From Prevotella sp. (GTDB taxonomy: Bacteria > Bacteroidota > Bacteroidia > Bacteroidales > Bacteroidaceae), in NCBI GenBank assembly GCA_017469955.1, contig JAFUFJ010000011.1:1-64000 (forward strand): DNA of 64,000 bases. Reading direction: 5' to 3'. Under the pieces are notes generated by a model. It was not told the DNA's origin. It did not search any database and worked only from the letters and a program-made list of their open reading frames with translations. The position numbers were made by a program, and so were the translations under genes. This document shows positions 53,076 to 62,260 of this stretch, one piece after another (position 1 is the stretch's first letter; every line of letters starts with the position of its first letter).

Positions 53076-54095
53076 ATGGGATTCTTTAGCTTTATCCAAG
53101 AAATTGCAATGGACCTTGGCACCGCCAACACCATCATTATCAGCAACGACAAAATCGTTGTCGACCAGCCTTCGGTAGTGGCGCTCGACAGAAACAACAA
53201 GATGATAGCCGTCGGAGAGGCTGCAAAAATGATGCATGAGAAGACAAACCCGAACATTCGCACCATACGTCCGCTGAAGGATGGCGTGATAGCCGACTTT
53301 TCAGCCTGCGAACAGATGATGAGAGGACTTATCAAGATGGTGCATTCAGGCAGCCGTCTCTTCTCGCCTTCACTGCGAATGGTCATCGGAGTGCCGTCGG
53401 GCTCGACCGAAGTTGAGCTGCGTGCCGTGCGCGACTCGGCAGAACACGCCGACGGACGCGACGTCTATCTCATCTTCGAACCAATGGCAGCAGCCATAGG
53501 TATCGGCCTTGACGTCGAGGCTCCCGAAGGCAATATGATCGTCGACATCGGCGGAGGCTCGACAGAAATCGCAGTCATCTCGCTCGGAGGCATCGTCTCC
53601 AACAACTCGATCCGTACTGCCGGCGACGATCTCACCGCCGACATCCAGGACTATATGTTCCGCCAGCACAACGTGAAAGTCAGCGAACGCATGGCCGAAC
53701 GCATCAAGATCAACGTCGGATCGGCCATCACCGATCTCGGCGACGAGGCTCCGGAAGACTTTGTTGTCGACGGTCCTAACCGCATAACAGCCCTGCCGAT
53801 GCACGTGCCAGTGTGCTATCAAGAGATTGCTCACTGCATCGACAAGACCATTGCAAAGATTGAAAGTGCCGTGCTTTCGGCACTTGAGAACACCCCCCCC
53901 GAGCTCTATGCCGACATCGTTAAGAACGGAATATACCTGTCAGGCGGAGGTGCATTGCTGAGAGGACTGGCAAAACGCCTGACCGAAAAGTTCAATATCA
54001 CCTTCCATGTGCCGGAAGATCCGCTGCACAGCGTGGCAAAAGGTGCCGGCATTGCACTGAAAAACGTCGACCGGTTCTCGTTCCTCATGCGATAA
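53076..54095 (+). CDS. mreB: Rod-shape-determining protein MreB
   Basis: A 339-residue actin-like protein. Phosphate-1 motif MDLGTANTIIISNDKIV, GVPSGSTEVELRAVRDSAEH, phosphate-2 IVDIGGGSTEIAVISLGGIV, and YLSGGGALLRGLAKRLTEKF are clear. The N-terminal GFFSFIQEIA helix should bind the membrane. It organises lateral wall synthesis together with the mreC, mreD, mrdA and rodA genes downstream. Length is normal. Confidence 0.98.
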   Translation: MGFFSFIQEIAMDLGTANTIIISNDKIVVDQPSVVALDRNNKMIAVGEAAKMMHEKTNPNIRTIRPLKDGVIADFSACEQMMRGLIKMVHSGSRLFSPSLRMVIGVPSGSTEVELRAVRDSAEHADGRDVYLIFEPMAAAIGIGLDVEAPEGNMIVDIGGGSTEIAVISLGGIVSNNSIRTAGDDLTADIQDYMFRQHNVKVSERMAERIKINVGSAITDLGDEAPEDFVVDGPNRITALPMHVPVCYQEIAHCIDKTIAKIESAVLSALENTPPELYADIVKNGIYLSGGGALLRGLAKRLTEKFNITFHVPEDPLHSVAKGAGIALKNVDRFSFLMR

Positions 54096-54175
54096 GCAAC
54101 GGCGCATCGCAAAGCGTGATGTGTGAAGCGCAGGGCTCAACGTGAAGCAGGAAACGCGGCAAGCGACAAAAGCAA

Positions 54176-54272
54176 AGAGGTGAGAAGCAAGCGGAAAGAG
54201 ACTGAAGCACGGGCTTGTCAACAGACAATCCTGGCCAGACATCAGTAATCTCCTGTCACTTGCCTCTCACCT
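54176..54272 (+). other. Long-range complementary arms between mreB and mreC
   Basis: GAGGTGAGAAGCAAG (54176-54190) pairs with CTTGCCTCTCACCTC (54258-54272), 14 of 15 positions, enclosing 67 bases that include a smaller TTGTC/GACAA hairpin. There is no T-run. It could moderate mreC translation or stabilise the mreB message. Confidence 0.5.
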
Positions 54273-54296
54273 CTCATCTCAAAAACACAAACACCG

Positions 54297-55154
54297 ATGA
54301 AGGCACTGATCGAGTTTATCGTCCGTCACAACCACTGGTTCTTGTTCGTATTGCTCGAGGTTGTGAGCGTCGTGCTGCTCTTCCGCTACAACAGCTATCA
54401 GGGCAGCGCATGGTTTACTACGGCAAATACCGTGGCAGGCAAGATGTATGAGCTCGACTCAAAGATCGGTTCCTATTTCTCGCTGGCACGACTCAACGAA
54501 CAGCTGACCCGTGAAAATGCCGAACTCGAACTGAAGATGGGGCAGATGTCGCAGCAACTGGCCGACCTTACCCACGACTCCACCTACCTTCATCCCTCAG
54601 CACAGAAAGCACTCTCAGGATACAAGCTGATCGATGCGAAGGTGATCACCAACTCTCTCGACAAGACAGACAACCTGATGACCATCGACAAGGGACTGGC
54701 TGACGGCGTGAAGAAAGACATGGGCGTGGTAAGCGGAAAAGGAATCGTCGGAATAGTCTATCAGACAACCGCCCACTATGCCGTCGTCATGTCGGTATTG
54801 AACTCACGGAGCAATATCAGTTGCGCCATACAAGACTGCGGATATTTCGGCACATTAAGATGGAATGGGCAAAATCCCAGCGTGGCAAGTGTCGACGATA
54901 TTCCGCGCCATGCCAAGTTCAGAACGGGCGAAAACGTCGTGACGAGCGGCTACTCTTCCATCTTTCCTCCGGGAGTAAAAGTAGGGACGATACAGAGTTT
55001 CTCCAACTCTGCCAATGGGCTTGCCTATGAACTGAAGGTCAGACTGGCCACCGATTTCGGCAATCTGCGTGACGTCTGTGTCATTGACAACGCACCGATG
55101 CAGGAAAGACTCCAGCTGCTTCGCGCAGCCCAAGACTCCCTTATAGTAAAATAA
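54297..55154 (+). CDS. mreC: Rod-shape-determining protein MreC
   Basis: A 285-residue protein with an N-terminal transmembrane helix (WFLFVLLEVVSVVLLFRY), a coiled coil (RLNEQLTRENAELELKMGQM), and the beta-rich MreC domain (GVVSGKGIVGIVYQTTAHYA; GENVVTSGYSSIFPPGVKVG). It links MreB and the penicillin-binding proteins in the periplasm. It is preceded by a 200-base structured gap after mreB and followed by mreD. Confidence 0.95.
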   Translation: MKALIEFIVRHNHWFLFVLLEVVSVVLLFRYNSYQGSAWFTTANTVAGKMYELDSKIGSYFSLARLNEQLTRENAELELKMGQMSQQLADLTHDSTYLHPSAQKALSGYKLIDAKVITNSLDKTDNLMTIDKGLADGVKKDMGVVSGKGIVGIVYQTTAHYAVVMSVLNSRSNISCAIQDCGYFGTLRWNGQNPSVASVDDIPRHAKFRTGENVVTSGYSSIFPPGVKVGTIQSFSNSANGLAYELKVRLATDFGNLRDVCVIDNAPMQERLQLLRAAQDSLIVK

Positions 55155-55227
55155 CCCGGCGACTCGTCTCCCAGAGGCGCGTCTCCCGGCAAGCAACGAT
55201 ACATCTGCTGACAACCATCTGAAGAAT

Positions 55228-55722
55228 ATGGATTTTCTGAAAAAACTTGCACTCTTGGCAACACTGCTGCTCCTTCAGACATTGGTGTTTAACCATATTC
55301 GGCTGTTTGGAGTGGCAACACCGCTGATGTATCTCTACTTCGTCATGCTCTTCCGGCGCAACTATCCCCGGTGGGCCATTCTCTTATGGAGCTTTGCCAT
55401 GGGCGTCATGGTGGACATCCTGTCAAATACTCCGGGACTTGCAGCCATGTCGGCCACACTCATCGGCTTTATCCAGCCCTACATCCTGTCCATCTTTCTT
55501 TCAAGAGAGGCTCCAGAAGACCTGCAACCCTCAATGAAGACATTGGGAGTGGCCAATTTTGCCTACTATACACTGCTCCTTTTGCTCATCTATACACTAT
55601 TGCTGTATGGCATAGAAGCATTTAGCTTCGTCAACTGGGCACAGTGGATTAGCTGTGTCGCAGGCTCAACACTCCTCACTGCTGTATTGATTCTTGTCGT
55701 TGAAAACCTGAGAAAAGCGTGA
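55228..55722 (+). CDS. mreD: Rod-shape-determining protein MreD
   Basis: A 164-residue membrane protein with about five helices (for example LATLLLLQTLVFNHIRLFGV; AILLWSFAMGVMVDILSNTP; LIYTLLLYGIEAFSFVNW). Sequence conservation in MreD is low; the call rests on size, topology and position between mreC and mrdA. Its TGA stop overlaps the GTG start of mrdA. Confidence 0.9.
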   Translation: MDFLKKLALLATLLLLQTLVFNHIRLFGVATPLMYLYFVMLFRRNYPRWAILLWSFAMGVMVDILSNTPGLAAMSATLIGFIQPYILSIFLSREAPEDLQPSMKTLGVANFAYYTLLLLLIYTLLLYGIEAFSFVNWAQWISCVAGSTLLTAVLILVVENLRKA

Positions 55723-57560
55723 AAGATCCAGAGAAAGACAGTCGCAGATACGTGATAGGCGGGGTGGCAACGCTCATAGTTGTCGTCTACGTCGTTCGTC
55801 TTTTCATGCTCCAACTCATGAGTGACGACTATAAAAAGAATGCCGACTCGAATGCCTTTCTCAAGAAAATAGAGTTTCCTTCGCGAGGTGTCATTTCCGA
55901 CAGGAATGGAAAACTTCTTGTCTACAACCAGCCAATCTACAACCTGATGGTCGTAATGAATGAGGCAAAGGACAGAATTGACACCCTGGAATTTTGTGAA
56001 AGCCTGGGAATAACCAAGGAGTTCTTCATCAAGCGGATGGAGGAAGTAAAGGCTCGTCAGGGATATTCCCGATTCACACAGCAACTCTTTATGAGCCAGA
56101 TAAGCGACAAGGAATTCAGCGTCTTCCATGAAAAGATGTACAGATTCCCCGGCTTTTATATCCAGAACCGTAGCGTCCGACAATATGAATACCCCTATGC
56201 GGCTCATGTCTTGGGCGATGTTGCAGAGGTGTCACAGGGCGATATAGAGGAAGATGACTACTATCAGCCGGGTGATTACATCGGAAAACAGGGGGTGGAA
56301 CGTTCCTATGAAAAGCAGCTTAGAGGGGAAAAAGGTGTCGAGATATTGCTGCGTGATGCCCATGGACGCATACAGGGAAGGTACCAAGATGGGATCTATG
56401 ACCACAAGCCTGTTCCGGGAAGAAACCTGACTTTGAGCATTGATCTCGACCTGCAGGCTCTCGGAGAAAGGCTCATGGAAGGAAAGATTGGCAGCATTGT
56501 AGCTATCGAACCTGCTACAGGAGAGGTACTTTGCATGGTGTCTTCTCCTACCTATGACCCCCGACTAATGGTAGGAAAGCAGAGGGGAAAGAACCATCAG
56601 GAACTGGCACAAAACACATGGAAGCCGTTGTTGAACAGAAGCATCATGGGGCAGTATCCTCCCGGTTCAACATTTAAAACCTCTCAGGCATTGACCTTCA
56701 TGACAGAGGGAATTATCACACCGGGCACTGCTTACCCATGCTACCGAGGCTTCATTTACAAGGGTTTAAGGGTGGGATGTCACGGACATGGCTCACCGCT
56801 GCCACTCATACCGGCCTTGTCTACGTCGTGCAACGGATATTTCTGCTGGGGACTTTACTATATGATGGGCAACCGCAAAAAGTACCCAACAGTGCAAGAT
56901 GCCATGAATACGTGGCGCGACTATATGGTGTCGATGGGGTTTGGATATAAGCTCGGTATCGATCTTCCGGGAGAAAAGAGGGGGTTGATTCCTAATGCAG
57001 ATTTCTATGATAAGGCATATAAGGGCTCGTGGAACGGGCTGACTATCATCAGCATCTCTATCGGACAAGGTGAAGTAAACTTAACTCCGTTGCAGATAGC
57101 CAATCTCGGAGCGACCATCGCCAATCGAGGATTCTTCTACACACCTCATGTCGTTAAGAGAATTGAAGGTGAACATTTAGACACACTATACACAACCCGG
57201 CATGCGACAATGGCAAGCCGTTCGGCCTACGATTATGTCGTAAACGGCATGCGTTCGGCTGCTCTTGGAGGCACATGTAAGGCTCTTGCGAAGTATGACT
57301 TTATGGCTTGTGGCAAAACAGGAACGGCACAAAACCGCGGGCAAGACCACTCTGTTTTCATGGGATTCGCACCAATGGACGACCCAAAGATAGCCATTGC
57401 CGTCTATGTGGAGAACGGTGGTTTTGGAGCCCACTTTGGTGTTCCCATCGGAGGACTGATGATGGAGCAGTATCTTAAGGGTGGATTGTCGCCAGCTTCA
57501 GAAGCAGAGGCCTCGGCATTCCAGCATAAACGTATTTACTATGGATCGCATAGCAGATAG
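55719..57560 (+). CDS. mrdA: Penicillin-binding protein 2 (elongation transpeptidase)
   Basis: A 613-residue protein starting at a GTG (55719) that overlaps the mreD stop, with the usual transmembrane anchor (VIGGVATLIVVVYVVRLFML). The dimerisation domain precedes the transpeptidase, whose active-site motifs are S-x2-K in PPGSTFKTSQA (Ser about 316), S-x-N in STSCNGYF and K-T-G in ACGKTGTAQN. It cross-links peptidoglycan during elongation with RodA. Standard length. Confidence 0.96.
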   Translation: MKDPEKDSRRYVIGGVATLIVVVYVVRLFMLQLMSDDYKKNADSNAFLKKIEFPSRGVISDRNGKLLVYNQPIYNLMVVMNEAKDRIDTLEFCESLGITKEFFIKRMEEVKARQGYSRFTQQLFMSQISDKEFSVFHEKMYRFPGFYIQNRSVRQYEYPYAAHVLGDVAEVSQGDIEEDDYYQPGDYIGKQGVERSYEKQLRGEKGVEILLRDAHGRIQGRYQDGIYDHKPVPGRNLTLSIDLDLQALGERLMEGKIGSIVAIEPATGEVLCMVSSPTYDPRLMVGKQRGKNHQELAQNTWKPLLNRSIMGQYPPGSTFKTSQALTFMTEGIITPGTAYPCYRGFIYKGLRVGCHGHGSPLPLIPALSTSCNGYFCWGLYYMMGNRKKYPTVQDAMNTWRDYMVSMGFGYKLGIDLPGEKRGLIPNADFYDKAYKGSWNGLTIISISIGQGEVNLTPLQIANLGATIANRGFFYTPHVVKRIEGEHLDTLYTTRHATMASRSAYDYVVNGMRSAALGGTCKALAKYDFMACGKTGTAQNRGQDHSVFMGFAPMDDPKIAIAVYVENGGFGAHFGVPIGGLMMEQYLKGGLSPASEAEASAFQHKRIYYGSHSR

Positions 57561-59010
57561 ACAACCAAGCGTTTTCCGCTCACTTGACTGGTGGACGATC
57601 GGCATCTATCTTGCCTTGCTCACCTTTGGATGGCTCAGTGTATGCGGAGCAAGCTATACTTATGGAGAGACAGAGATATTCAGTCTTGCGACGAACTCAG
57701 GCAAGCAAATCCTATGGATAGGCACATCTATCGTGTTAGGCTTTGTGATACTGATGCTTGACGATCGCCTTTATGACAGCTATGCCTATATCATATATAT
57801 GGTATTGGTGGTCTTGCTCTTTGCAACTATTTTCAATCCTGTCAGTACAAAGGGCTCTCATTCATGGTTGGTGCTTGGACCTGTGAAGATACAGCCTGCC
57901 GAATTTGCGAAATTTGCGACTGCATTGGCTGTCGCAAAGTTTATGGGAGGCTATGATTTTGATATCCATCGATGGAAAGACTTTTCCATAGCCTGTGCGA
58001 TAGTCTTTGTCCCGATGCTTTGCATTGTTGGTCAAAGCGAGACAGGATCGGCGCTTGTCTACCTTTCCTTCTTTCTTATGTTCTACCGAGAAGGCATGAC
58101 TGGAAGCTTTCTTTTTACCGGTGTGGCTTTGGTAGTTTACTTTGTTGTCGGTATCAAATATGAAGATGTGATACTATGGGCTACTCCTACTTCTGTAGGA
58201 AAGTTTGCAGTGATGCTCTTGGTGCAGCTGTTCACTTTAGGTATGGTCTGGGTGTTCTGTCATGATAAGAAGGGCGCTTTGACGTTGTTTTCCTATTCTG
58301 TCTTGATCACCGTCGGAGCCCTTTTCCTGTCACATTATTGGCTTTCGTTCAACGTATTCTGGGTTCAGCTGGCTCTTAACGTTGTTCTCATCGGGTGGCT
58401 TTGCTATCAGTGGCTGCGACGACGCATGGTCCGTTATCTGTTCATTGCTGGCTTTGCAGTCGGTTCAATGGTGTTTTTCAATTTGGCCGACTATGTGTTG
58501 AACAATGTGATGCAGCAGCATCAACGCACTCGAATCAATGTGTTGCTGGGCTTGGATGAAGACCTTCGTGGAGCAGGATACAATGTCCATCAGAGCGAGA
58601 TTGCCATTGGTTCGGGTGGCTTACGTGGCAAAGGTTTTCTTAATGGCACTCAGACGAAGCTGAAATACGTGCCCGAACAGGATACTGACTTCATCTTTTG
58701 TACCGTAGGAGAGGAGGAAGGTTTCGTGGGTTCTGCGGGCGTTCTACTGTTGTTTTTAGCCTTGATCTTGCGCTTGATCCATCTTGCTGAGCGCCAGCCT
58801 TTTGCTTTTGGTCGGATATATGGCTATTGTGTGTTGAGCATATTCCTATTCCATGTGTTCATCAATGTGGGCATGGTATTGGGATTGACGCCTGTCATTG
58901 GCATCCCGTTGCCTTTCTTTAGCTATGGAGGATCGTCGTTGTGGGGCTTCACTTTGCTGCTTTTCATTTTCTTGCGCATTGATGCAAGTCGCGAGATGAC
59001 ACGCTCTTAA
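57541..59010 (+). CDS. rodA: Peptidoglycan glycosyltransferase RodA
   Basis: A 489-residue SEDS-family protein from the ATG at 57541, which overlaps the end of mrdA by 20 bases. Family motifs: SWLVLGPVKIQPAEFAKFA, VGQSETGSALVYLSFFLMFY, and the end GIPLPFFSYGGSSLWGFTLL. Ten or more membrane helices. It polymerises lipid II with PBP2. It is somewhat longer than E. coli RodA because of an extra loop region with helices near residues 225-310, as seen in other Bacteroidota. Last gene of the mre operon. Confidence 0.96.
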   Translation: MDRIADRQPSVFRSLDWWTIGIYLALLTFGWLSVCGASYTYGETEIFSLATNSGKQILWIGTSIVLGFVILMLDDRLYDSYAYIIYMVLVVLLFATIFNPVSTKGSHSWLVLGPVKIQPAEFAKFATALAVAKFMGGYDFDIHRWKDFSIACAIVFVPMLCIVGQSETGSALVYLSFFLMFYREGMTGSFLFTGVALVVYFVVGIKYEDVILWATPTSVGKFAVMLLVQLFTLGMVWVFCHDKKGALTLFSYSVLITVGALFLSHYWLSFNVFWVQLALNVVLIGWLCYQWLRRRMVRYLFIAGFAVGSMVFFNLADYVLNNVMQQHQRTRINVLLGLDEDLRGAGYNVHQSEIAIGSGGLRGKGFLNGTQTKLKYVPEQDTDFIFCTVGEEEGFVGSAGVLLLFLALILRLIHLAERQPFAFGRIYGYCVLSIFLFHVFINVGMVLGLTPVIGIPLPFFSYGGSSLWGFTLLLFIFLRIDASREMTRS

Positions 59011-59080
59011 TCAATGACAAAGGTGCAGCGTCAGCCACATCTTTATATGATTTTCCGTCGATATTCTTTTCGTTTCCTCT

Positions 59081-59524
59081 TTAGAAGCGTTTCTCCAACC
59101 GCCATCCTACGTCGCTGATACCGGGCAAAATCTCACGTTTCATGTTGTGCTGGATGCTGATGTGCAGCGAGTCTTCTGCAGCGAGTTCCTGTATTTTCAG
59201 GGGGAAAAGGTATTGATAGTAGGTCAGTCCTCGCCCTTCAGCCTTTCCGTTCTCGTTGACGAGCCGGCAGTTGATGGTGTCTCTTGAGCAGACAGGTTGC
59301 GGTTTTCCCTTTGCGAACTTTTCTTGTTCTATGATGAGTGTCACCGACATAAAAGGGTAGTCGCCGTTGATTCTCAGTCCCACTGTGCTTTGGTAAGGTC
59401 CTCCTTCTTTCAGGGGTGGAATGCTAAACTCGGCGTGAATGTTCTTTTCCCATCCTGTCAAGGATGTATGCTGGTAGGAGTCATACACCTTTCTCTGGTT
59501 GCATGACGTGAGCAGAAAAGCCAT
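59081..59524 (-). CDS. gldH: Gliding-motility/type IX lipoprotein GldH (start uncertain)
   Basis: The product contains CNQRKVYDSYQHTSLTGWE, EFSIPPLKEGGPYQSTVGLR, and YYQYLFPLKIQELAAEDSLH, typical of GldH. With the ATG at 59524 the signal is only MAFLLTSC, too short. In the same frame an RRNRH n-region and hydrophobic ATLVTTLFMAFLL lie upstream, but no ATG, GTG or TTG falls between the ricT stop and 59524. The next ATG is at 59659, inside ricT, giving a product of 192 residues. A non-standard start or a sequence error is also possible. GldH belongs to the type IX secretion/gliding set. Convergent with rodA. Confidence 0.75.
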   Translation of the reverse strand: MAFLLTSCNQRKVYDSYQHTSLTGWEKNIHAEFSIPPLKEGGPYQSTVGLRINGDYPFMSVTLIIEQEKFAKGKPQPVCSRDTINCRLVNENGKAEGRGLTYYQYLFPLKIQELAAEDSLHISIQHNMKREILPGISDVGWRLEKRF

Positions 59525-59552
59525 GAAAAGAGTTGTGACGAGAGTCGCGTGT

Positions 59553-60731
59553 CTATTTCTTCTCGTCTTGACGGCCTTCTCTTCTGCGGTTGTTGTTGCG
59601 ATGGTGGTGACTGTTTCCGTTGTTGTTTCTGTTTTTGTTGCGTTTCTTTTTCTTGGCATTGTCGAAACGGCTGATGTCGGCATCGGCCAGCAGGTCCACC
59701 GGTTTGTTGTCCTGTTTGTCGCTGCTGTTCTCGTCTTGCAGGCTTTCAGGCTTGATGCCTTGCTTGTTCATCTCGATGATCTGCCGTGCTCGTTGGGCTG
59801 TGATGGTCTCAAGATTGGCAGCGATTCGCTTGTCAGTAGAGTAGGTCACCTGCCCTGCAAGGATGTCTCCTTTGAAGAAATAATAGTCGCTGTCAGCCGT
59901 TTGCAGCATGATTTCCCGGCTTGGCATACGGCGTCCGGCCTCCACATAGTTGTCCACTTCGTAGTTCAGGCAGCACTTTAGCTTTGCACACATGCCAGCC
60001 AGCTTCTGCGGATTGAGCGATATGTCTTGGAAACGTGCGGCATTGGTGCCCACGCTTACGAAGTTCTTCATCCACGTTGCGCAGCAGAGTTCTCGTCCGC
60101 AAGGCCCGGTACCTCCGATGCGTCCGGCTTCTTGTCGTGCTCCTATTTGCTTCATTTCGATGCGCACATGGAATGCTGCTGCGAGGTCTTTTATTAATTG
60201 TCTAAAGTCTACACGCTCGTCGGCAATGTAGTAGAAGATGGCCTTGTTGCCGTCGCCTTGGTACTCGACGTCTCCGATTTTCATGTCCAGTCCCAGTCCC
60301 TTGGCTATCTGTCGGCTCTCTATCATGGTGTCGTGCTCGCGTGCTTTTGCCTCGTAGTATTTCTCCATGTCTACCGGTTTAGCGATGCGATAGATGCGCC
60401 GGATGTCGTCAGGCGATTTGATGTTAGCCTTTCTCAGCTGCAGTTCTACGAGTTTTCCTGTGAGTGTCACGATTCCGATGTCATGTCCGGGATTGGCTTC
60501 TACGGCCACGATGTCGCCCTTTTTCAGGTCGAGTTTGTTGATGTTGTGGTAGTATCCTTTTCGGGTATTCTTGAATTGTACCTCCACGAGGTCGGTGGTA
60601 TCGAAGTTTCCTGGTACGTCAGCCAGCCAGTCATAGGTGTTGAGCTGCTTGTTCTGGCGTCCGCATGCCTGTCGGCAGAAGCCCCGTTCACATCCTCGTG
60701 ATATCTTGAATTTCATGTCTTTGTAGTCCAT
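59553..60731 (-). CDS. ricT: PSP1-domain protein RicT (YaaT)
   Basis: A 392-residue protein. PSP1 domain cysteines: CERGFCRQACG near the start, GPCGRELCCATW near residue 210 and GMCAKLKCCLNYE near 246; such Cys clusters bind Fe-S in the RicA/F/T complex of Bacillus. The C-terminal 50 residues are low-complexity Lys, Arg, Asn and His (KKKRNKNRNNNGNSHHHR). RicT affects RNA processing in Bacillus; the role in this phylum is unclear. It sits between holB and gldH, as is common in Bacteroidota. Confidence 0.92.
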   Translation of the reverse strand: MDYKDMKFKISRGCERGFCRQACGRQNKQLNTYDWLADVPGNFDTTDLVEVQFKNTRKGYYHNINKLDLKKGDIVAVEANPGHDIGIVTLTGKLVELQLRKANIKSPDDIRRIYRIAKPVDMEKYYEAKAREHDTMIESRQIAKGLGLDMKIGDVEYQGDGNKAIFYYIADERVDFRQLIKDLAAAFHVRIEMKQIGARQEAGRIGGTGPCGRELCCATWMKNFVSVGTNAARFQDISLNPQKLAGMCAKLKCCLNYEVDNYVEAGRRMPSREIMLQTADSDYYFFKGDILAGQVTYSTDKRIAANLETITAQRARQIIEMNKQGIKPESLQDENSSDKQDNKPVDLLADADISRFDNAKKKKRNKNRNNNGNSHHHRNNNRRREGRQDEKK

Positions 60732-60774
60732 TTCTATATTGGGTTGATTGGGTTCTTGTCCTGTTTTCCTCCGT

Positions 60775-61983
60775 TTATTTCTTGATGAGCAGCACGATCA
60801 TCTGCAGTGCGAGGTCGTAGAACACGATCTTGGCATTGGCATTTTGTGCGATGTCGCGCTGGGCCCGTGCCAGCAGCTCGCTGATTTCGATGACGTTGGC
60901 TTCGTTGATATACTTGGCAAAGTTGCGTGAGAACTGCTCTTCCTCCTCGGTCATGTAGTTGAGTTCTGGCTTTCGGAAGTTGAAAATGAAGTTTTCGCGG
61001 ATCATATGTCCGAAGTATGTGAGCATTCTTTTTTGGCGTTCACGGCCGTAGGAGGCTGTCTCTTCGCTCCAGTGTTTCATCTCTTTCACGTCTCGTGTGT
61101 AGGCTTTGCGCATGAGTTGGATGAACATTTCGAGGAACAGGTGTCGCTCGTTGTTGCTGTCAAGTGCTTCCAAAGCCTTGTCCCAGCTGCCGTTTGCTGC
61201 CCGTGCTATGCGGTGTGCATTGTCACGGTCGATGCCCCTTTTCTCGACGAGTGCTTCTTCAATGGCATCATTGTCGATGCGTTTGATGTCGATTCGCTGC
61301 GTGCGGCTGCGTATGGTTTCCAAGAGTCGTTCGGGTTCTTCGCTGACCATGATGAACACAGTCTTTGCCGGTGGCTCTTCGAGTAGCTTGAGAATTTTGT
61401 TGCTGCACTCCTGGTTCATGCGTTCGGGCAGCCAGATGATGCTCACCTTGTAGCCTCCTTGGCTTGATTTCAGGCTGAGCTTGCGCGTCAGTTCGTCGCT
61501 CTCTCCCGCGCCGATTTGTGCCTGTTGGTTGGCAGCATCCATGCGTTCGAGCCACTGATCGATGGTGAAGTAGGGGCTTTCGAGTATCATTTCGTTCCAT
61601 TGACGGGCAAAGTCACTGCTCACCATCTTGTGCTCTGATGACGTGCCTGTGGGACGAATCACGGGGTAAGTGAAGTGCAAGTCGGGGTGTTCCATCTTGT
61701 CGAGCATGGCCTCGATGTTGGCGGTTGAAGGCTTGGGAGCTGCCACGGGCATCATCATAAAGTTGTCCGGGCCGGCCTCTTGGGGCGTGTCTTTGCCCTG
61801 TTCCTGGCGTCCTGTTCCGCGTCTTTCGCCCAGCATATAGGAGGCAAAGGCCATGGCCAGTGCCATTTTTCCGCAGCCTTGCGGGCCGCATAGCATGACA
61901 GCATGGGGCAGATGTCCGTCGTCGACCATCTGCAGCAGTCTGTCGCGTGCCGTTTCTTGTCCTATGACTTCACTGAATTTCAT
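60775..61983 (-). CDS. holB: DNA polymerase III subunit delta'
   Basis: A 402-residue protein from the ATG at 61983 (KFSEVIGQETARDRLLQMVD). P-loop GPQGCGKMALA has Met where Ser or Thr normally follows the Lys, a frequent state in the non-hydrolysing delta' subunit. ILKLLEEPPAKTVFIMVSEE and LETIRSRTQRIDIKR are the typical sensor region. It is part of the clamp loader at the replication fork. An ATG ten codons upstream is possible but lies over the promoter. Confidence 0.94.
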   Translation of the reverse strand: MKFSEVIGQETARDRLLQMVDDGHLPHAVMLCGPQGCGKMALAMAFASYMLGERRGTGRQEQGKDTPQEAGPDNFMMMPVAAPKPSTANIEAMLDKMEHPDLHFTYPVIRPTGTSSEHKMVSSDFARQWNEMILESPYFTIDQWLERMDAANQQAQIGAGESDELTRKLSLKSSQGGYKVSIIWLPERMNQECSNKILKLLEEPPAKTVFIMVSEEPERLLETIRSRTQRIDIKRIDNDAIEEALVEKRGIDRDNAHRIARAANGSWDKALEALDSNNERHLFLEMFIQLMRKAYTRDVKEMKHWSEETASYGRERQKRMLTYFGHMIRENFIFNFRKPELNYMTEEEEQFSRNFAKYINEANVIEISELLARAQRDIAQNANAKIVFYDLALQMIVLLIKK

Positions 61984-62010
61984 CGTGCGTGCACGTACAT
62001 TATCTGACTG

Positions 62011-62018
62011 CAAAGTTA
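62011..62018 (-). promoter_or_regulatory. -7 element of holB
   Basis: TAACTTTG on the minus strand from 62018 to 62011. A CTTG 20 bases upstream (about 62042-62039) is a weak -33 match. The start codon lies 28 bases downstream. Confidence 0.55.
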
Positions 62019-62260
62019 CGCATTATTTGTTGAAACAGCAAGTTTTTCTTCTCTTATATCGGTTGGAGAAATGTTAATTTTTATGATTTTTCTTTACAAT
62101 CTTTCGCTCGCTTCTTTTCTTTTTCCAGAAGAGTGTCGGCTTTTGCGCGAATGCGCAGGTTTTTCTCTTCTTAAAGTAATTGGATGAGGCTCAGAGAGTT
62201 TGTCTTGCAGGTTGCCGGCCGTCCCGTTTTCTTATGTCGTGAATGCTATGCTTTCAGGTC

